DNA of 64,000 bases. It comes from Streptomyces bicolor. Lineage in GTDB: Bacteria; Actinomycetota; Actinomycetes; Streptomycetales; Streptomycetaceae. The DNA lies in the NCBI RefSeq assembly GCF_000719285.1, contig NZ_JOFS01000019.1, positions 124,001 to 188,000 of the forward strand, given 5' to 3'. Made by a program: the position numbers and the translations under genes. Below, piece by piece: positions 35,029 through 44,721 of this stretch (position 1 is its first letter; each line of letters starts with the position of its first letter). The notes under the pieces were generated by a model. The model ran no database searches and was not told the DNA's origin. It saw only the letters and a program-made list of their open reading frames with translations.

Positions 35029-36798
35029 TCACAGCGGTGGCTCCAGCCGTGCGATCCGGCGCAGCGTCTTCGGCGTGAACCGCGACATGAGATACGCCCC
35101 GCGCGCTTCCGGTGTCACCGGAACGACGGCCTCCCCGCGCACCACCGCCCGCAGGATCGCGTCGGCGACCTTCTCCGGCGGGTAGTTCCGCAGCCCGTAC
35201 AGTTGCGCGGACTTCTTCTGGCGCCGCTTCTCCTCCTCGGCGTCGACCCCGGCGAAGTGCGCGGTCGAGGTGATGTTGGTGTTGACGAAGCCGGGGCATA
35301 TCGCGGTCACACCGATGCCCTGGCCCGCCAGTTCGGCGCGCAGGCACTCGCTGAGCATCAGGACGGCCGCCTTGGAGGTGCTGTAGGCGGGCAGCGCCTT
35401 GGAGGGCTGATACGCCGCCGCCGATGCGGTGTTGACGATGTGGCCGCCCTGCCCGCGCTCGGCCATCTGCCTGCCGAAGAGCCGGCAGCCGTGGATGACC
35501 CCCCACAGGTTGACGTCGAGGACCTTCTTCCAGTCCTCCGGAGTGGTGTCGAAGAAGGAACCCGACAGCCCGATCCCGGCGTTGTTCACCAGGACGTCCA
35601 CCACGCCGTACTCGCCGGCGACCTTCTCGGCGAGCTTCTCCATGGCCTGCTCGTCGGAGACGTCGACGGTCTCCGCCCAGGCCTCGGGCGCGCCGATCAG
35701 ACGGGACATCTCGGCGGTGCGGACCGCGGCCTCGGCATCCCGGTCGACGGCCACCACGCGCGCGCCGGCCTCGGCGAACGCATACGCCGTCGCCCGTCCG
35801 ATGCCGCTGCCGGCGCCGGTGACCAGGACGAACTGACCGCCGAAGCGATCGGCGTACTTCCCGGTCGCCGTCACCCCTTCCGGCCGCCCGCCCTCAACGG
35901 ATGTCACGAACTCCGTGATCCACGACACCAGTTGGTCCGGGCGGCTGCGCGGGATCCAGTGCTTCGCGGGAAGCGTGCGCCGGGTCAACTGCGGTACCCA
36001 CAGCTCCAGATCGTCGTAGAGCCGCTCGGACAGAAAGGCGTCCCCGAGGGGCGTGATGAGCTGCACGGGCGCGTGTGCGTACGCGTCGGGGCGTGGACGG
36101 GTCAGCCGGGACCGTACGTTGTCGCGGTACAGCCATGCCCCGTGTGCCGCGTCCGTCGGCAGGGACGAGGTCGGGTAGCCGTTGCCGGGCACCTTCTCGA
36201 AGCGCTCCAGCAGCCTCGGCCAGCGCTTGCCCAGGGGACCGCGCCAGGCCAGTTCGGGCAGTACGGGCGTGTGCAACGCGTAGACGTACCAGGACTTGGC
36301 GCCCTGTCCCAGGAGTTGGGCGACCCGGCGTGGGGTGGGGCGCTTCAGGCGCCTGTTGATCCAGTGCCCGAAGTGGTCGAGGGACGGTCCGGACATCGAG
36401 GTGAAGGAGGCGATCCGGCCCTCCGTGCGCTTGACCGTGGTGAACTCCCAGGCCTGCACCGAGCCCCAGTCGTGCCCCACCAGATGCACGGGCCGGTCCG
36501 GGCTGACCGCGTCCGCGACGGCCAGGAAGTCGTCGGTCAGCTTCTCCAGCGTGAAGCCGCCCCGCAGCGGCTTGGGCGCCGTCGACCGGCCATGGCCCCG
36601 GACGTCGTACAGCACGACGTGGAAGCGGTCGGCCAGCCGCGGCGCGATCTCGGACCACACCTCCTTGCTGTCCGGATAGCCGTGCACGAGGACCACCGTC
36701 GGCTGCCCGGCATCGCCCAGCTCGGCGACGCACAGCTCGACACCGCCGGTCCGTACCCGGCGCTCGCGCGCACCCTGAAGAGTCACCGGCACCGTCAC
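35029..36798 (-). CDS. Alpha/beta hydrolase fused to short-chain dehydrogenase (EphD-like)
   Basis: About 589 residues with two enzymes in one chain. Residues about 20-300 are an epoxide-hydrolase-type alpha/beta hydrolase (oxyanion motif VLVHGYPDS, nucleophile loop GHDWGS, catalytic-His region near HWIPRSRPDQL). Residues about 320-580 are an SDR with the cofactor motif TGAGSGIG, NNAGIG and the catalytic YSTSK preceded by a Ser. The same fusion and length occur in mycobacterial EphD, a membrane-linked enzyme of mycolic acid metabolism; Streptomyces lacks mycolates, so another lipid substrate is likely. The GTG start overlaps the M24 peptidase stop as GTGA, giving coupled translation. Confidence 0.9.
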   Translation of the reverse strand: MTVPVTLQGARERRVRTGGVELCVAELGDAGQPTVVLVHGYPDSKEVWSEIAPRLADRFHVVLYDVRGHGRSTAPKPLRGGFTLEKLTDDFLAVADAVSPDRPVHLVGHDWGSVQAWEFTTVKRTEGRIASFTSMSGPSLDHFGHWINRRLKRPTPRRVAQLLGQGAKSWYVYALHTPVLPELAWRGPLGKRWPRLLERFEKVPGNGYPTSSLPTDAAHGAWLYRDNVRSRLTRPRPDAYAHAPVQLITPLGDAFLSERLYDDLELWVPQLTRRTLPAKHWIPRSRPDQLVSWITEFVTSVEGGRPEGVTATGKYADRFGGQFVLVTGAGSGIGRATAYAFAEAGARVVAVDRDAEAAVRTAEMSRLIGAPEAWAETVDVSDEQAMEKLAEKVAGEYGVVDVLVNNAGIGLSGSFFDTTPEDWKKVLDVNLWGVIHGCRLFGRQMAERGQGGHIVNTASAAAYQPSKALPAYSTSKAAVLMLSECLRAELAGQGIGVTAICPGFVNTNITSTAHFAGVDAEEEKRRQKKSAQLYGLRNYPPEKVADAILRAVVRGEAVVPVTPEARGAYLMSRFTPKTLRRIARLEPPL

Positions 36799-37646
36799 TT
36801 CTCCTCCGCCCAGCGCCGCACATGCGGCAGATCGTCGTCCAGCCAGAAGGCGCTCTCCTCGGGGTCCGCGGAGTCGGTGACGACCAGGATCTCCTCGAAC
36901 TTGGCGCCGGTACCCCGGAAGCCGAGATGCGGTTCGACCGCCCACAGGCCCGGCTGCGGCGGATGGTCGGAGAAGCGGTACGGCGACCACAGCGGGGACC
37001 AGCCCTCGCGATGACCGTGCAGCGCGTCGCTCGCCAGGCCCTTCAGGGACTGGGTGCCGAACCCGAAGACATGAGCTGACCAGCGGCGTTGCTTCACCTT
37101 GTCGACCTTGTGCGCGATCACACCGAAGGGATAGGCGCGGTGCCGGTTGGCATAGCCCTGGCGGACCATGAGGCGGTCCACGTCCTCGTAGATCTCCCGC
37201 AGCGGCCGCCGCTCGCGCACCTCGCGCAGGATCAGCTCGCGATGCGCCTCCAGGTCGGCCATCAGCTTGTCCTGCACGGGGTTGATGCCGAGCGAGCCGG
37301 AGTAGCCGATGTCAGCCGTGTAACCCTCGTACACAGGGGCCATGTCCAGGATGAACGGCATCCCGGGCTCGAGGCGGCGGTTGGTCGGGAAGAACTGCAG
37401 GGGGATGCGGAAGTCGACGAACGCCGTGCGGTCCCCGAACCAGGCGAAGGGCAGATGGAACCAGTCCCGCACCCCGCGCTCGCGCAGCCACTCGCGCTGC
37501 ATGCGCGCCGCCTCGCGCTCGGTGATACCCGGCTCCAGCTGCGCCGCGACGGCCTCCGCGCACTCGTACGCCAGCCGCTGGACCCGTCTGAACCCACGCA
37601 GTTCCGCGGAATCCGCACGGAGTTCGCCTGCCACCGCCGTAGTCAT
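36795..37646 (-). CDS. M24 family metallopeptidase
   Basis: A 283-residue pita-bread-fold protein. The expected metal ligands are present: two Asp in FILDMAPVYEGYTADIG, His in FGVIAHKVD, and two Glu in LWAVEPHLG and GAKFEEILVV. The family includes methionine and proline aminopeptidases and creatinases. The RNA-length gene overlaps the EphD-like fusion by four bases, so both products act in one pathway or condition. The ATG at 37646 follows GGGGCGGTGG. Two DnaA-box-like sequences lie upstream. Confidence 0.88.
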   Translation of the reverse strand: MTTAVAGELRADSAELRGFRRVQRLAYECAEAVAAQLEPGITEREAARMQREWLRERGVRDWFHLPFAWFGDRTAFVDFRIPLQFFPTNRRLEPGMPFILDMAPVYEGYTADIGYSGSLGINPVQDKLMADLEAHRELILREVRERRPLREIYEDVDRLMVRQGYANRHRAYPFGVIAHKVDKVKQRRWSAHVFGFGTQSLKGLASDALHGHREGWSPLWSPYRFSDHPPQPGLWAVEPHLGFRGTGAKFEEILVVTDSADPEESAFWLDDDLPHVRRWAEEK

Positions 37647-37750
37647 GCCACCGCCCCACTTTGTCCACGCTGACTGCGGTACGTGCCCGTAACTTGACAC
37701 TGGCGAATGTGACAGTTGTTAGAGGCTGCGTCAATAGGGGTGCCGAGAGC

Positions 37751-37777
37751 TGTGGAAAACCTCGCGCATGTGGAAAA
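37751..37777. promoter_or_regulatory. Two TGTGGAAAA sequences, DnaA-box-like
   Basis: TGTGGAAAA occurs at 37751-37759 and 37769-37777, both in the same orientation. This is the complement of TTTTCCACA, one base from a strong DnaA box. They lie between the divergent M24 peptidase and the ABC operon. Confidence 0.5.
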
Positions 37778-37895
37778 CCTAGGTCGCGTTGTTCGACTTC
37801 AGGGTGACCCCTAGGGACCCGTACTCCTGGAGTCTGACCTCAAGACAGCTCTGCGGGGTGACGACCAGCGTGGTCGGCGTCACTACCTTCGAAGC

Positions 37896-38891
37896 GTGAC
37901 TGTGATCGCGACCGAAAGCCTGAGCAAGCGGTTCCCCAGGGTGACCGCGCTTGACCGGCTCTCCGTGGACGTCGGGCCCGGTGTGACCGGACTCGTCGGA
38001 GCCAATGGAGCCGGCAAGTCCACACTGATCAAGATCCTGCTGGGTCTGTCCCCCGCCACCGAGGGCCGAGCCGAGGTGCTCGGACTCGACGTCGCCACCA
38101 AGGGCGCCGCCATCCGTGAGCGGGTCGGGTACATGCCGGAGCACGACTGCCTGCCGCCCGACGTCTCGGCCACCGAGTTCGTCGTGCACATGGCCCGCAT
38201 GTCGGGCCTGCCGCCCACCGCCGCGCGCGAGCGCACCGCGGACACCCTGCGTCACGTCGGTCTGTACGAGGAGCGCTACCGCCCCATCGGCGGCTACTCG
38301 ACCGGCATGAAGCAGCGCGTGAAACTGGCGCAGGCCCTGGTGCACGACCCGCAGCTGGTCTTCCTGGACGAGCCGACCAACGGCCTCGACCCGGTCGGTC
38401 GCGACGACATGCTCGGACTCATCCGCCGCATCCACACGGACTTCGGCATCTCGGTCCTGGTCACCTCGCACCTGCTGGGCGAACTGGAGCGCACCTGCGA
38501 CCACGTCGTCGTCATCGACGGCGGCAAGCTCCTGCGCTCCAGCTCCACCACCGACTTCACCCAGACCACCACGACCCTCGCCATCGAGGTCACCGACACC
38601 GACGACCACCCGGACGGCACCCGCGCGGTGCGCGACGCGCTCCACGCGCGCGGGGTGGACGTACTCGACGGCAGCGGCGGCCTGCCCGGCGCCGGTCACA
38701 TCCTGCTGCTCACCGCGCAGGGTGACGAGACCTACGACCTCGTACGGGACGTGGTCGCCGACCTCGGCCTCGGCCTCGTGCGCATGGAACAGCGCCGGCA
38801 CCACATCTCGGAGGTCTTCACGGACAGCGAGCAGGGCAGCGAGCACAGCACCGACACACAGCGGAAGGAGGCGGTCGGCCATGGCGGTTGA
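37896..38891 (+). CDS. ABC-2 transporter ATP-binding protein, first pair
   Basis: A 331-residue ATPase with Walker A GANGAGKST near residue 36, signature YSTGMKQRVKLAQAL, Walker B LVFLDEPTNGLD and switch His in VLVTSHLLGE. A C-terminal extension of about 110 residues, typical of ABC-2 drug and lipid exporters, follows. It drives the permease encoded by the next gene. The GTG start at 37896 is the first codon of the domain (MTVIATESLSKRFPRVTAL). It is first in an operon of four with the order ATPase, permease, ATPase, permease. The cargo is unknown. Confidence 0.92.
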   Translation: MTVIATESLSKRFPRVTALDRLSVDVGPGVTGLVGANGAGKSTLIKILLGLSPATEGRAEVLGLDVATKGAAIRERVGYMPEHDCLPPDVSATEFVVHMARMSGLPPTAARERTADTLRHVGLYEERYRPIGGYSTGMKQRVKLAQALVHDPQLVFLDEPTNGLDPVGRDDMLGLIRRIHTDFGISVLVTSHLLGELERTCDHVVVIDGGKLLRSSSTTDFTQTTTTLAIEVTDTDDHPDGTRAVRDALHARGVDVLDGSGGLPGAGHILLLTAQGDETYDLVRDVVADLGLGLVRMEQRRHHISEVFTDSEQGSEHSTDTQRKEAVGHGG

Positions 38892-39804
38892 GCACCCCGT
38901 AGCAACCCAGGCGGGTGACCAGACCCGCATCCACAACATCGGCTACCGCACCTACGACGGCCCCCGCCTCGGCCGCTCCTACGCCACCCGCTCGCTCTAC
39001 TCGCAGTCCCTGCGCGGCGCCTACGGCCTCGGCCGCTCGGTGAAGTCCAAGGTGCTGCCGATGCTGCTGTTCGTGGTGATGTGCGTGCCCGCGGCCATCA
39101 TGGTCGCCGTCGCGGTCGCCACCAAGGCCAACGACCTTCCCGTCGACTACACGCGCTACGCGATCGTCATGCAGGCCGTGATCAGTCTCTACGTCGCCTC
39201 GCAGGCACCCCAGTCGGTCTCCCGCGACCTGCGTTTCAAGACCGTACCGCTGTACTTCTCGCGGCCCATCGAGACCGCCGACTACGTCCGCGCGAAGTTC
39301 GCGGCGCTCGCCTCCGCACTGTTCATCCTCACAGCGGCCCCGCTGATCGTGCTCTATGTGGGCGCCCTGCTGGCCAAGCTGGACTTCGCCGACCAGACCA
39401 AGGGATTCGCGCAGGGACTCGTCTCCGTGGCACTGCTCTCGCTGCTCTTCGCCGGCATCGGCCTGGTCATCGCGTCGTTCACGCCGCGCCGCGGCTTCGG
39501 CATCGCGGCCGTGATCGCCGTCATGACCATCTCCTACGGCGCGGTCTCCACGCTCCAGGCCATCGCCGACGCGCAGTCCATCAACGGCGGCGGCAGCGCC
39601 GACGCCATCGCCTGGATCGGCCTCTTCTCGCCCGTCACCCTCATCGACGGCGTGCAGTCCGCCTTCCTGGGCGCTAGCTCGGCGTTCCCCGGCGGGGTGG
39701 GCCCGAGCAACGGCGAAGGCGTCGTCTACGTCCTTGTCACCCTGGGTCTGATCGCCGCCAGCTACGGCCTCCTGATGCGCCGCTACAAGAAGGTGGGACT
39801 GTGA
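38881..39804 (+). CDS. ABC-2 transporter permease, first pair
   Basis: About 307 residues with six hydrophobic segments, including VLPMLLFVVMCVPAAIMVAV and FILTAAPLIVLYVGALLAKL. A soluble N-terminus (NIGYRTYDGPRLGRSYATRS) is characteristic of this Streptomyces permease type. The ATG at 38881 overlaps the end of the ATPase gene by 11 bases, and the stop overlaps the next GTG by four bases. It forms the membrane channel for the first ATPase. Confidence 0.88.
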   Translation: MAVEHPVATQAGDQTRIHNIGYRTYDGPRLGRSYATRSLYSQSLRGAYGLGRSVKSKVLPMLLFVVMCVPAAIMVAVAVATKANDLPVDYTRYAIVMQAVISLYVASQAPQSVSRDLRFKTVPLYFSRPIETADYVRAKFAALASALFILTAAPLIVLYVGALLAKLDFADQTKGFAQGLVSVALLSLLFAGIGLVIASFTPRRGFGIAAVIAVMTISYGAVSTLQAIADAQSINGGGSADAIAWIGLFSPVTLIDGVQSAFLGASSAFPGGVGPSNGEGVVYVLVTLGLIAASYGLLMRRYKKVGL

Positions 39805-40712
39805 CCACGCTCCAGATCGACCACGTCTCCCGCTGGTTCGGCAACGTGGTCGCCGTCAACGACATCACCATGACGATCGGCCCCGGCGTCACCGGCCTGC
39901 TCGGCCCGAACGGCGCCGGAAAGTCCACCCTCATCAACATGATGGCCGGCTTCCTCGCTCCCTCCACCGGCACCGTCACCCTCGACGGCCGGCAGGTGTG
40001 GCGCAACGAGGCGATCTACAAGCACATCGGCATCGTCCCCGAGCGCGAGGCGATGTACGACTTCCTCACCGGCCGTGAATTCGTCGTCGCCAACGCCGAG
40101 TTGCACGGCCTGGGCGCCAAGGCCGCCCAGAAGGCCCTGGCCACGGTCGAGATGGAGTACGCGCAGGACCGCAAGATCTCCACCTACTCCAAGGGCATGC
40201 GCCAGCGCGTGAAGATGGCGAGCGCCCTGGTCCACAACCCCTCGCTGCTCCTGCTCGACGAGCCCTTCAACGGCATGGACCCGCGTCAGCGCATGCAGTT
40301 GATGGACCTGCTGCGGAAGATGGGCGACGAGGGCCGCACGGTGCTGTTCTCGTCCCACATCCTCGAAGAGGTCGAGCAACTCGCCTGGCACATCGAGGTC
40401 GTGGTCGCCGGACGGCACGCGGCCAGCGGTGACTTCCGCAAGATCCGCCGCCTGATGACCGACCGCCCGCACCGCTACCTCGTGCGCTCCAGCGACGACC
40501 GCGCCCTCGCGGCCGCGCTGATCGCCGACCCGTCGACGTCCGGCATCGAGGTCGACCTGGCCGAGGGCGCGCTGCACATCCAGGCCGTCGACTTCGGCCG
40601 CTTCACCGCCCTGCTGCCGAGGGTGGCGCGCGACCACGGCATCCGCCTGCTCACGGTCTCGCCGTCCGACGAGTCCCTCGAGTCCGTCTTCTCGTATCTG
40701 GTCGCGGCGTAG
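39801..40712 (+). CDS. ABC-2 transporter ATP-binding protein, second pair
   Basis: A 303-residue ATPase with Walker A GPNGAGKST near residue 38, signature YSKGMRQRVKMASAL, Walker B LLLLDEPFNGMD and the C-terminal His VLFSSHILEE. It is a paralogue of the first ATPase in this operon. The GTG at 39801 overlaps the preceding stop, so translation is coupled. Its C-terminal portion is shorter than that of the first ATPase. Confidence 0.92.
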   Translation: MTTLQIDHVSRWFGNVVAVNDITMTIGPGVTGLLGPNGAGKSTLINMMAGFLAPSTGTVTLDGRQVWRNEAIYKHIGIVPEREAMYDFLTGREFVVANAELHGLGAKAAQKALATVEMEYAQDRKISTYSKGMRQRVKMASALVHNPSLLLLDEPFNGMDPRQRMQLMDLLRKMGDEGRTVLFSSHILEEVEQLAWHIEVVVAGRHAASGDFRKIRRLMTDRPHRYLVRSSDDRALAAALIADPSTSGIEVDLAEGALHIQAVDFGRFTALLPRVARDHGIRLLTVSPSDESLESVFSYLVAA

Positions 40713-40722
40713 GAGGCCGAAG

Positions 40723-41442
40723 ATGTACGACCCCACAGTCGCCCGACTCACCTACCGGGCCCTGCTCGGCCGCCGCCGGGCCCTCATCCTGGGCGCGCTG
40801 CCGCTGCTGCTCATCATCATCTCCGTGCTGGTGCGCTTTCTCGCCGGCGCCGACGACCAGACCGCGTCGGACCTGCTCGGCGGGCTCGCGCTCGCCACCA
40901 TGGTGCCGATCATCGGCGTCATCGCCGGCACGGGCGCGATCGGGCCGGAGATCGACGACGGCTCGGTGGTGTATCTGCTGTCCAAGCCCGTGAAACGGCC
41001 GACGATCATCTTCACCAAGCTGATCGTGGCGATCGCCGTGACCATGGTGTTCTCGGCACTGCCCACCTTCATCGCCGGCTTCATCCTCAACGGCAACGGC
41101 CAGCAGATCGCCGTCGCCTACACGGTCGCCGCGCTGGTCGCCTCCATCGCGTACGCGGCGATCTTCCTGCTGCTCGGCACGGTGTCCCGGCACGCCGTGG
41201 TCTTCGGGCTCGTCTACGCGCTCGTCTGGGAGGCCCTGTTCGGCTCCCTGGTCGAGGGTGCGCGCACGCTGAGCGTCCAGCAGTGGTCGCTGGCGGTGGC
41301 GCAGAAGGTCGCCGGCGGAGACATGGTGACGTCGGATGTCGCTCTGCCCACGGCGACAGTGCTGTTGGCGGTGGTCACTGTCCTCGCCACCTGGTACGCG
41401 GGGCAGAAGCTGCGGTCGCTGACGCTGGCGGGTGAGGAGTAG
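40723..41442 (+). CDS. ABC-2 transporter permease, second pair
   Basis: A 239-residue membrane protein with six hydrophobic segments, starting MYDPTVARLTYRALLGRRRA. It has the GPEIDDGSVVYLLSKPVKRP loop of ABC-2 permeases, like NosY-type subunits. It is the last gene of the operon, ten bases after the ATPase gene, and a strong hairpin follows. The two ATPase/permease pairs could form one heterodimeric exporter or two separate ones. Confidence 0.88.
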   Translation: MYDPTVARLTYRALLGRRRALILGALPLLLIIISVLVRFLAGADDQTASDLLGGLALATMVPIIGVIAGTGAIGPEIDDGSVVYLLSKPVKRPTIIFTKLIVAIAVTMVFSALPTFIAGFILNGNGQQIAVAYTVAALVASIAYAAIFLLLGTVSRHAVVFGLVYALVWEALFGSLVEGARTLSVQQWSLAVAQKVAGGDMVTSDVALPTATVLLAVVTVLATWYAGQKLRSLTLAGEE

Positions 41443-41456
41443 GCAGGCGCGGAGTA

Positions 41457-41486
41457 AAGAGCGGGCCCCTGACCGGGCCCGCTCTT
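41457..41486 (+). terminator. Hairpin terminator of the ABC operon
   Basis: A perfect 12-bp stem with arms 41457-41468 and 41475-41486 around a 6-base loop lies 15 bases after the last permease stop. Confidence 0.9.
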
Positions 41487-41554
41487 GACGGAGGCTTCAC
41501 CCTTGTCCGGGCACACTGGACGACCGGGGGCACTGCACGAACTGGAGGACGGGG

Positions 41555-41797
41555 ATGGCAGGCGGCACGTCGCAGCACGAGGATCGCGAACGGTCCGGGG
41601 ACGACACCTGGGACAGCCTGGTCCTGGACGACGACTTCATACGTGGGGCCGAGACCTCGGAACCCTCCGCCCGGGCCCGGATGCTTGCCGCCCGCTGGCG
41701 CCGTGAGGAGCCCGAGCCGCAGCCGTGGCGCTCGGACGAACCGCCCGCCGGGTGGTTCTTCAGCAAGGGGCGCCGCCGCAGGTGGCGGCGCCGGTAG
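41555..41797 (+). CDS. Small conserved Streptomyces protein, function unknown
   Basis: An 80-residue charged protein with an acidic N-terminal half (DDTWDSLVLDDDFIRGAETS) and an Arg/Trp-rich C-terminus ending GRRRRWRRR. The ATG at 41555 follows GGAGGACGGGG. It has no transmembrane helix or recognised domain. The C-terminus could bind nucleic acid or membrane lipid. It lies alone between the ABC terminator and the tRNA. Confidence 0.75.
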   Translation: MAGGTSQHEDRERSGDDTWDSLVLDDDFIRGAETSEPSARARMLAARWRREEPEPQPWRSDEPPAGWFFSKGRRRRWRRR

Positions 41798-41923
41798 CGG
41801 GCGTTCGCGGTCATTCCCGGGCTTTTTAATCAGTGGCGCCCAACTCGACGTACAGGCACAGTGGTTGTGTCCACATCGCCGGACGGTGAGTTCGGCGCCA
41901 CGTTCTGGGAGAGGAGCCGGACG

Positions 41924-41986
41924 ATGTCCATGCACGGCAGCACGTCCAGCTCCCGTCAGGGCAGCCGGCGGCGGGCTCCGGAGTAA
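41924..41986 (+). CDS. Possible 20-residue peptide upstream of tRNA-Ser
   Basis: A very short frame starting ATG TCC ATG CAC has GAGAGGAG seven bases upstream and ends in TAA. The peptide is Ser- and Arg-rich. A good ribosome-binding site is the only support. It could be a leader peptide or chance. Confidence 0.25.
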   Translation: MSMHGSTSSSRQGSRRRAPE

Positions 41987-42080
41987 TCGCTACCCCTCCG
42001 TCGAGTCCGTACCGCACGGGGAGCTGCCCGGGGCGGCCGCTTCGAGCACGCGATGTCGCTCTCGCGTGGGCCGCCCACCC

Positions 42081-42168
<88 letters not shown>

Positions 42169-42227
42169 CGAGACGTTGCCACTTTGGCTTGGCCGATGTG
42201 CAGGGGTTGGGGGGCGTTGATAAGGGC

Positions 42228-42284
42228 CCGGTGCTGTGGCTGAGAGGTTGGCCGCGGAGGCCGGTGCTGTGGCTCAGAGGTTGG
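42228..42284. repeat. Two-copy 24-bp repeat, 33-bp period
   Basis: The 24-base sequences at 42228-42251 and 42261-42284 differ at one base. They lie in the gap of 292 bases between tRNA-Ser and the HAD gene, which otherwise holds only GC-rich, repetitive sequence (CCAGCCG and AGGCGAGCAG patterns) and no gene I can support. Confidence 0.85.
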
Positions 42285-42460
42285 GTGCGCAGCCCGGCGC
42301 TTGCGGGTTGCCGCCCGCGCCCACCCGTGCCGCCCCAGCGGCACGACTGCCCGCGGCTGGGGCAGATCGCCGCTGCCAGCCGCCAGCCGCCGCCAGCCGA
42401 ACAGTGGTCAGGCGAACAGCGGGCGTCAGGCGAGCAGTTGCTCCAGGTGCGCAGCCGGCG

Positions 42461-43264
42461 TCAGCCGAGCAGTCGCTCCAGCACTACCGCGATGCCGTCC
42501 TCCTCATTGGAGGCCGTCACCTCGTCCGCGACCGCCTTGAGTTCCTCGTGGGCGTTGGACATTGCCACGCCCCTCGCTGCCCAGGCGAACATCGGGATGT
42601 CGTTGGGCATGTCGCCGAAGGCGATCGTGTCCGTTGCCTTGATGCCCAGGCGTCGGGCCGCCAGTGACAGGCCGGTCGCCTTGGACAGGCCCAGGGGGAG
42701 GAGTTCCACGATGCCCTCGCCCGCCATCGCGACCGTGACGAAGCCGCCCGCTGCCTGGCGGGCAGTCTCTGCCAGTTCGTCGTCCGACAGGTTCGGGTGC
42801 TGTATGTAGATCTTGTTCAGCGGGGCCGTCCACAGATCCGACGCGTCCGTGAACGGGGTCGACGGGAGGGAGCCCGTGACCGCGTAACCGGGGCCCACGA
42901 GGACGTCGCCGTCCAGGCCGTCGCGGCTCGCCGCCAGGAACAGAGGGCCGACCTCCGCCTCGATCTTGGCCAGTGCCACGCCCGCCAGTTGGCGGTCCAG
43001 GGTGACCGAGGTCAGCAGGCGGTGCTCGCCGGCGTCGTACACCTGCGCGCCCTGGCCGCACACCGCGAGGCCCCGGTAGCCGAGGTCGTCGAGGATGTGC
43101 CGGGTCCACGGGACCGCCCGGCCCGTGACGACGATGTGCGCGGCGCCCGCTTCGGTGGCCGCGGTGAGGGCGTCACGGGTGCGCTGAGACACCGACTCGT
43201 CGGAGCGCAGGAGCGTTCCGTCGAGGTCGGTCGCGATCAGCTTGTACGGGAGGCCGGCGCTCAC
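42461..43264 (-). CDS. HAD superfamily phosphatase, Cof type
   Basis: A 267-residue Cof-like phosphatase. Motif I is [12 protein letters not shown], motif [11 protein letters not shown], motif III lysine [18 protein letters not shown] and motif [14 protein letters not shown]. It is paralogous to the protein at 30956-31888. The GTG at 43264 overlaps the serS stop codon (GTGA), so it is translated with serS. The substrate is unknown; association with serS does not prove a role in seryl-tRNA metabolism. Confidence 0.92.
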   Translation of the reverse strand: MSAGLPYKLIATDLDGTLLRSDESVSQRTRDALTAATEAGAAHIVVTGRAVPWTRHILDDLGYRGLAVCGQGAQVYDAGEHRLLTSVTLDRQLAGVALAKIEAEVGPLFLAASRDGLDGDVLVGPGYAVTGSLPSTPFTDASDLWTAPLNKIYIQHPNLSDDELAETARQAAGGFVTVAMAGEGIVELLPLGLSKATGLSLAARRLGIKATDTIAFGDMPNDIPMFAWAARGVAMSNAHEELKAVADEVTASNEEDGIAVVLERLLG

Positions 43265-44538
43265 TTGGTGACCGGCTCCAGGACCTCCCGGCCGCCCAGG
43301 TACGGGCGCAGCACCTCGGGGACGCGGACGGAGCCGTCGGCCTGCTGGTGGTTCTCCAGGATCGCCACGATGGTGCGCGGTACGGCGCACAGCGTGCCGT
43401 TGAGCGTGGCCAGCGGCTTGACCTGCTTGCCGTCACGGACGCGGATCGACAGGCGCCGGGACTGGAACTCGGTGCAGTCCGAGGTCGAGGTCAGCTCGCG
43501 ATACTTGCCCTGCGTCGGGATCCACGCCTCGCAGTCGAACTTGCGGGCCGCCGAGGAGCCGAGGTCGGCCGAGGCCACGTCGATGACGCGGAACGGCAGC
43601 TCCAGCGACGTCAGCCACTGCTTCTCCCACTCCAGCAGGCGCTGGTGCTCGGCCTGCGAATCCTCGGGAGCGACGTACGAGAACATCTCGACCTTGTCGA
43701 ACTGGTGCACGCGGAAGATGCCCCGCGTGTCCTTGCCGTGCGAGCCGGCCTCGCGGCGGAAGCAGGGGGAGAAGCCGGCGTAGCGCAGCGGGAGCTTGTC
43801 GGCGTCGAGGATCTCGTCCATGTGGTACGCCGCGAGCGGGACCTCGGAGGTGCCGACCAGGTAGAGGTCGTCCTTGTCGAGGTGGTAGACGTCCTGCGCG
43901 GCCTGGCCGAGGAAGCCGGTGCCGGCCATCGACTGGGGGCGGACCAGCGCCGGGGTCAGCATCGGCGTGAAGCCGGCCGCCGTCGCCTGGGCCATCGCGG
44001 CGTTGACCAGGGCCAGCTCCAGCAAGGCGCCGACGCCGGTGAGGAAGTAGAAGCGGGAGCCGGAGACCTTGGCGCCGCGCTCGACGTCGATGGCGCCGAG
44101 GATGGTGCCGAGCTCCAGGTGGTCCTTCGGCTCGAAGCCCTCGGCCGTGAAGTCGCGGATCTCGCCGTGCGTCTCCAGCGTGACGAAGTCCTCCTCGCCG
44201 CCCACGGGGACGTCGGGGTGGACGAGGTTGCCGAGCTGGAGGAGGAGCTCCTGGGTCTCGGCGTCGGCCGCGTCGCGCTCGGCGTCGGCCGCCTTGACGT
44301 CGGCGGCCAGCTGGCTCGCCTTCTTCAGAAGCTCGGCCTTCTCGTCTCCGGAGGCCTTGGGGATGAGCTTGCCGAGCTGCTTCTGCTCGGCACGCAGCTC
44401 GTCGAAGCGGACGCCGGACGACCTGCGCCGCTCGTCGGCAGACAGGAGGGAGTCGACGAGCGCGACGTCCTCTCCACGGGCGCGCTGCGAGGCGCGCACT
44501 CGGTCGGGGTCCTCACGGAGCAGGCGAAGGTCAATCAC
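43261..44538 (-). CDS. serS: Seryl-tRNA synthetase
   Basis: A 425-residue class II synthetase of normal length. The N-terminal coiled-coil arm (about 25-110) contacts the long variable arm of tRNA-Ser. Motif 2 is [20 protein letters not shown] and motif 3 lies near the C-terminus in [20 protein letters not shown]. It charges tRNA-Ser with serine, and a tRNA-Ser gene lies 1.1 kb away. It overlaps the HAD gene downstream. Upstream lies the 567-base gap that holds the DnaA-box cluster. Confidence 0.98.
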   Translation of the reverse strand: MIDLRLLREDPDRVRASQRARGEDVALVDSLLSADERRRSSGVRFDELRAEQKQLGKLIPKASGDEKAELLKKASQLAADVKAADAERDAADAETQELLLQLGNLVHPDVPVGGEEDFVTLETHGEIRDFTAEGFEPKDHLELGTILGAIDVERGAKVSGSRFYFLTGVGALLELALVNAAMAQATAAGFTPMLTPALVRPQSMAGTGFLGQAAQDVYHLDKDDLYLVGTSEVPLAAYHMDEILDADKLPLRYAGFSPCFRREAGSHGKDTRGIFRVHQFDKVEMFSYVAPEDSQAEHQRLLEWEKQWLTSLELPFRVIDVASADLGSSAARKFDCEAWIPTQGKYRELTSTSDCTEFQSRRLSIRVRDGKQVKPLATLNGTLCAVPRTIVAILENHQQADGSVRVPEVLRPYLGGREVLEPVTK

Positions 44539-44721
44539 GCGCTCAAGGCTACCGGGGCGGGGTGACAGCCCACGACTCGCTATTCCGAACTGCGGCTTAC
44601 GTTCCGTTATGGGGGAATTGCGAAACGTGTCAATAAAAAGTGTCTCACTCCCTGGAACGGGGCAGGGCTGTGGCGGCCGGTTGACTCGATTTCCTTGTGG
44701 GGAACGGGACTTGGGTCTCCG

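Noticed and set aside
44539..44640. T-box leader for serS
   Set aside because: No T-box consensus or specifier stem is seen upstream of serS.
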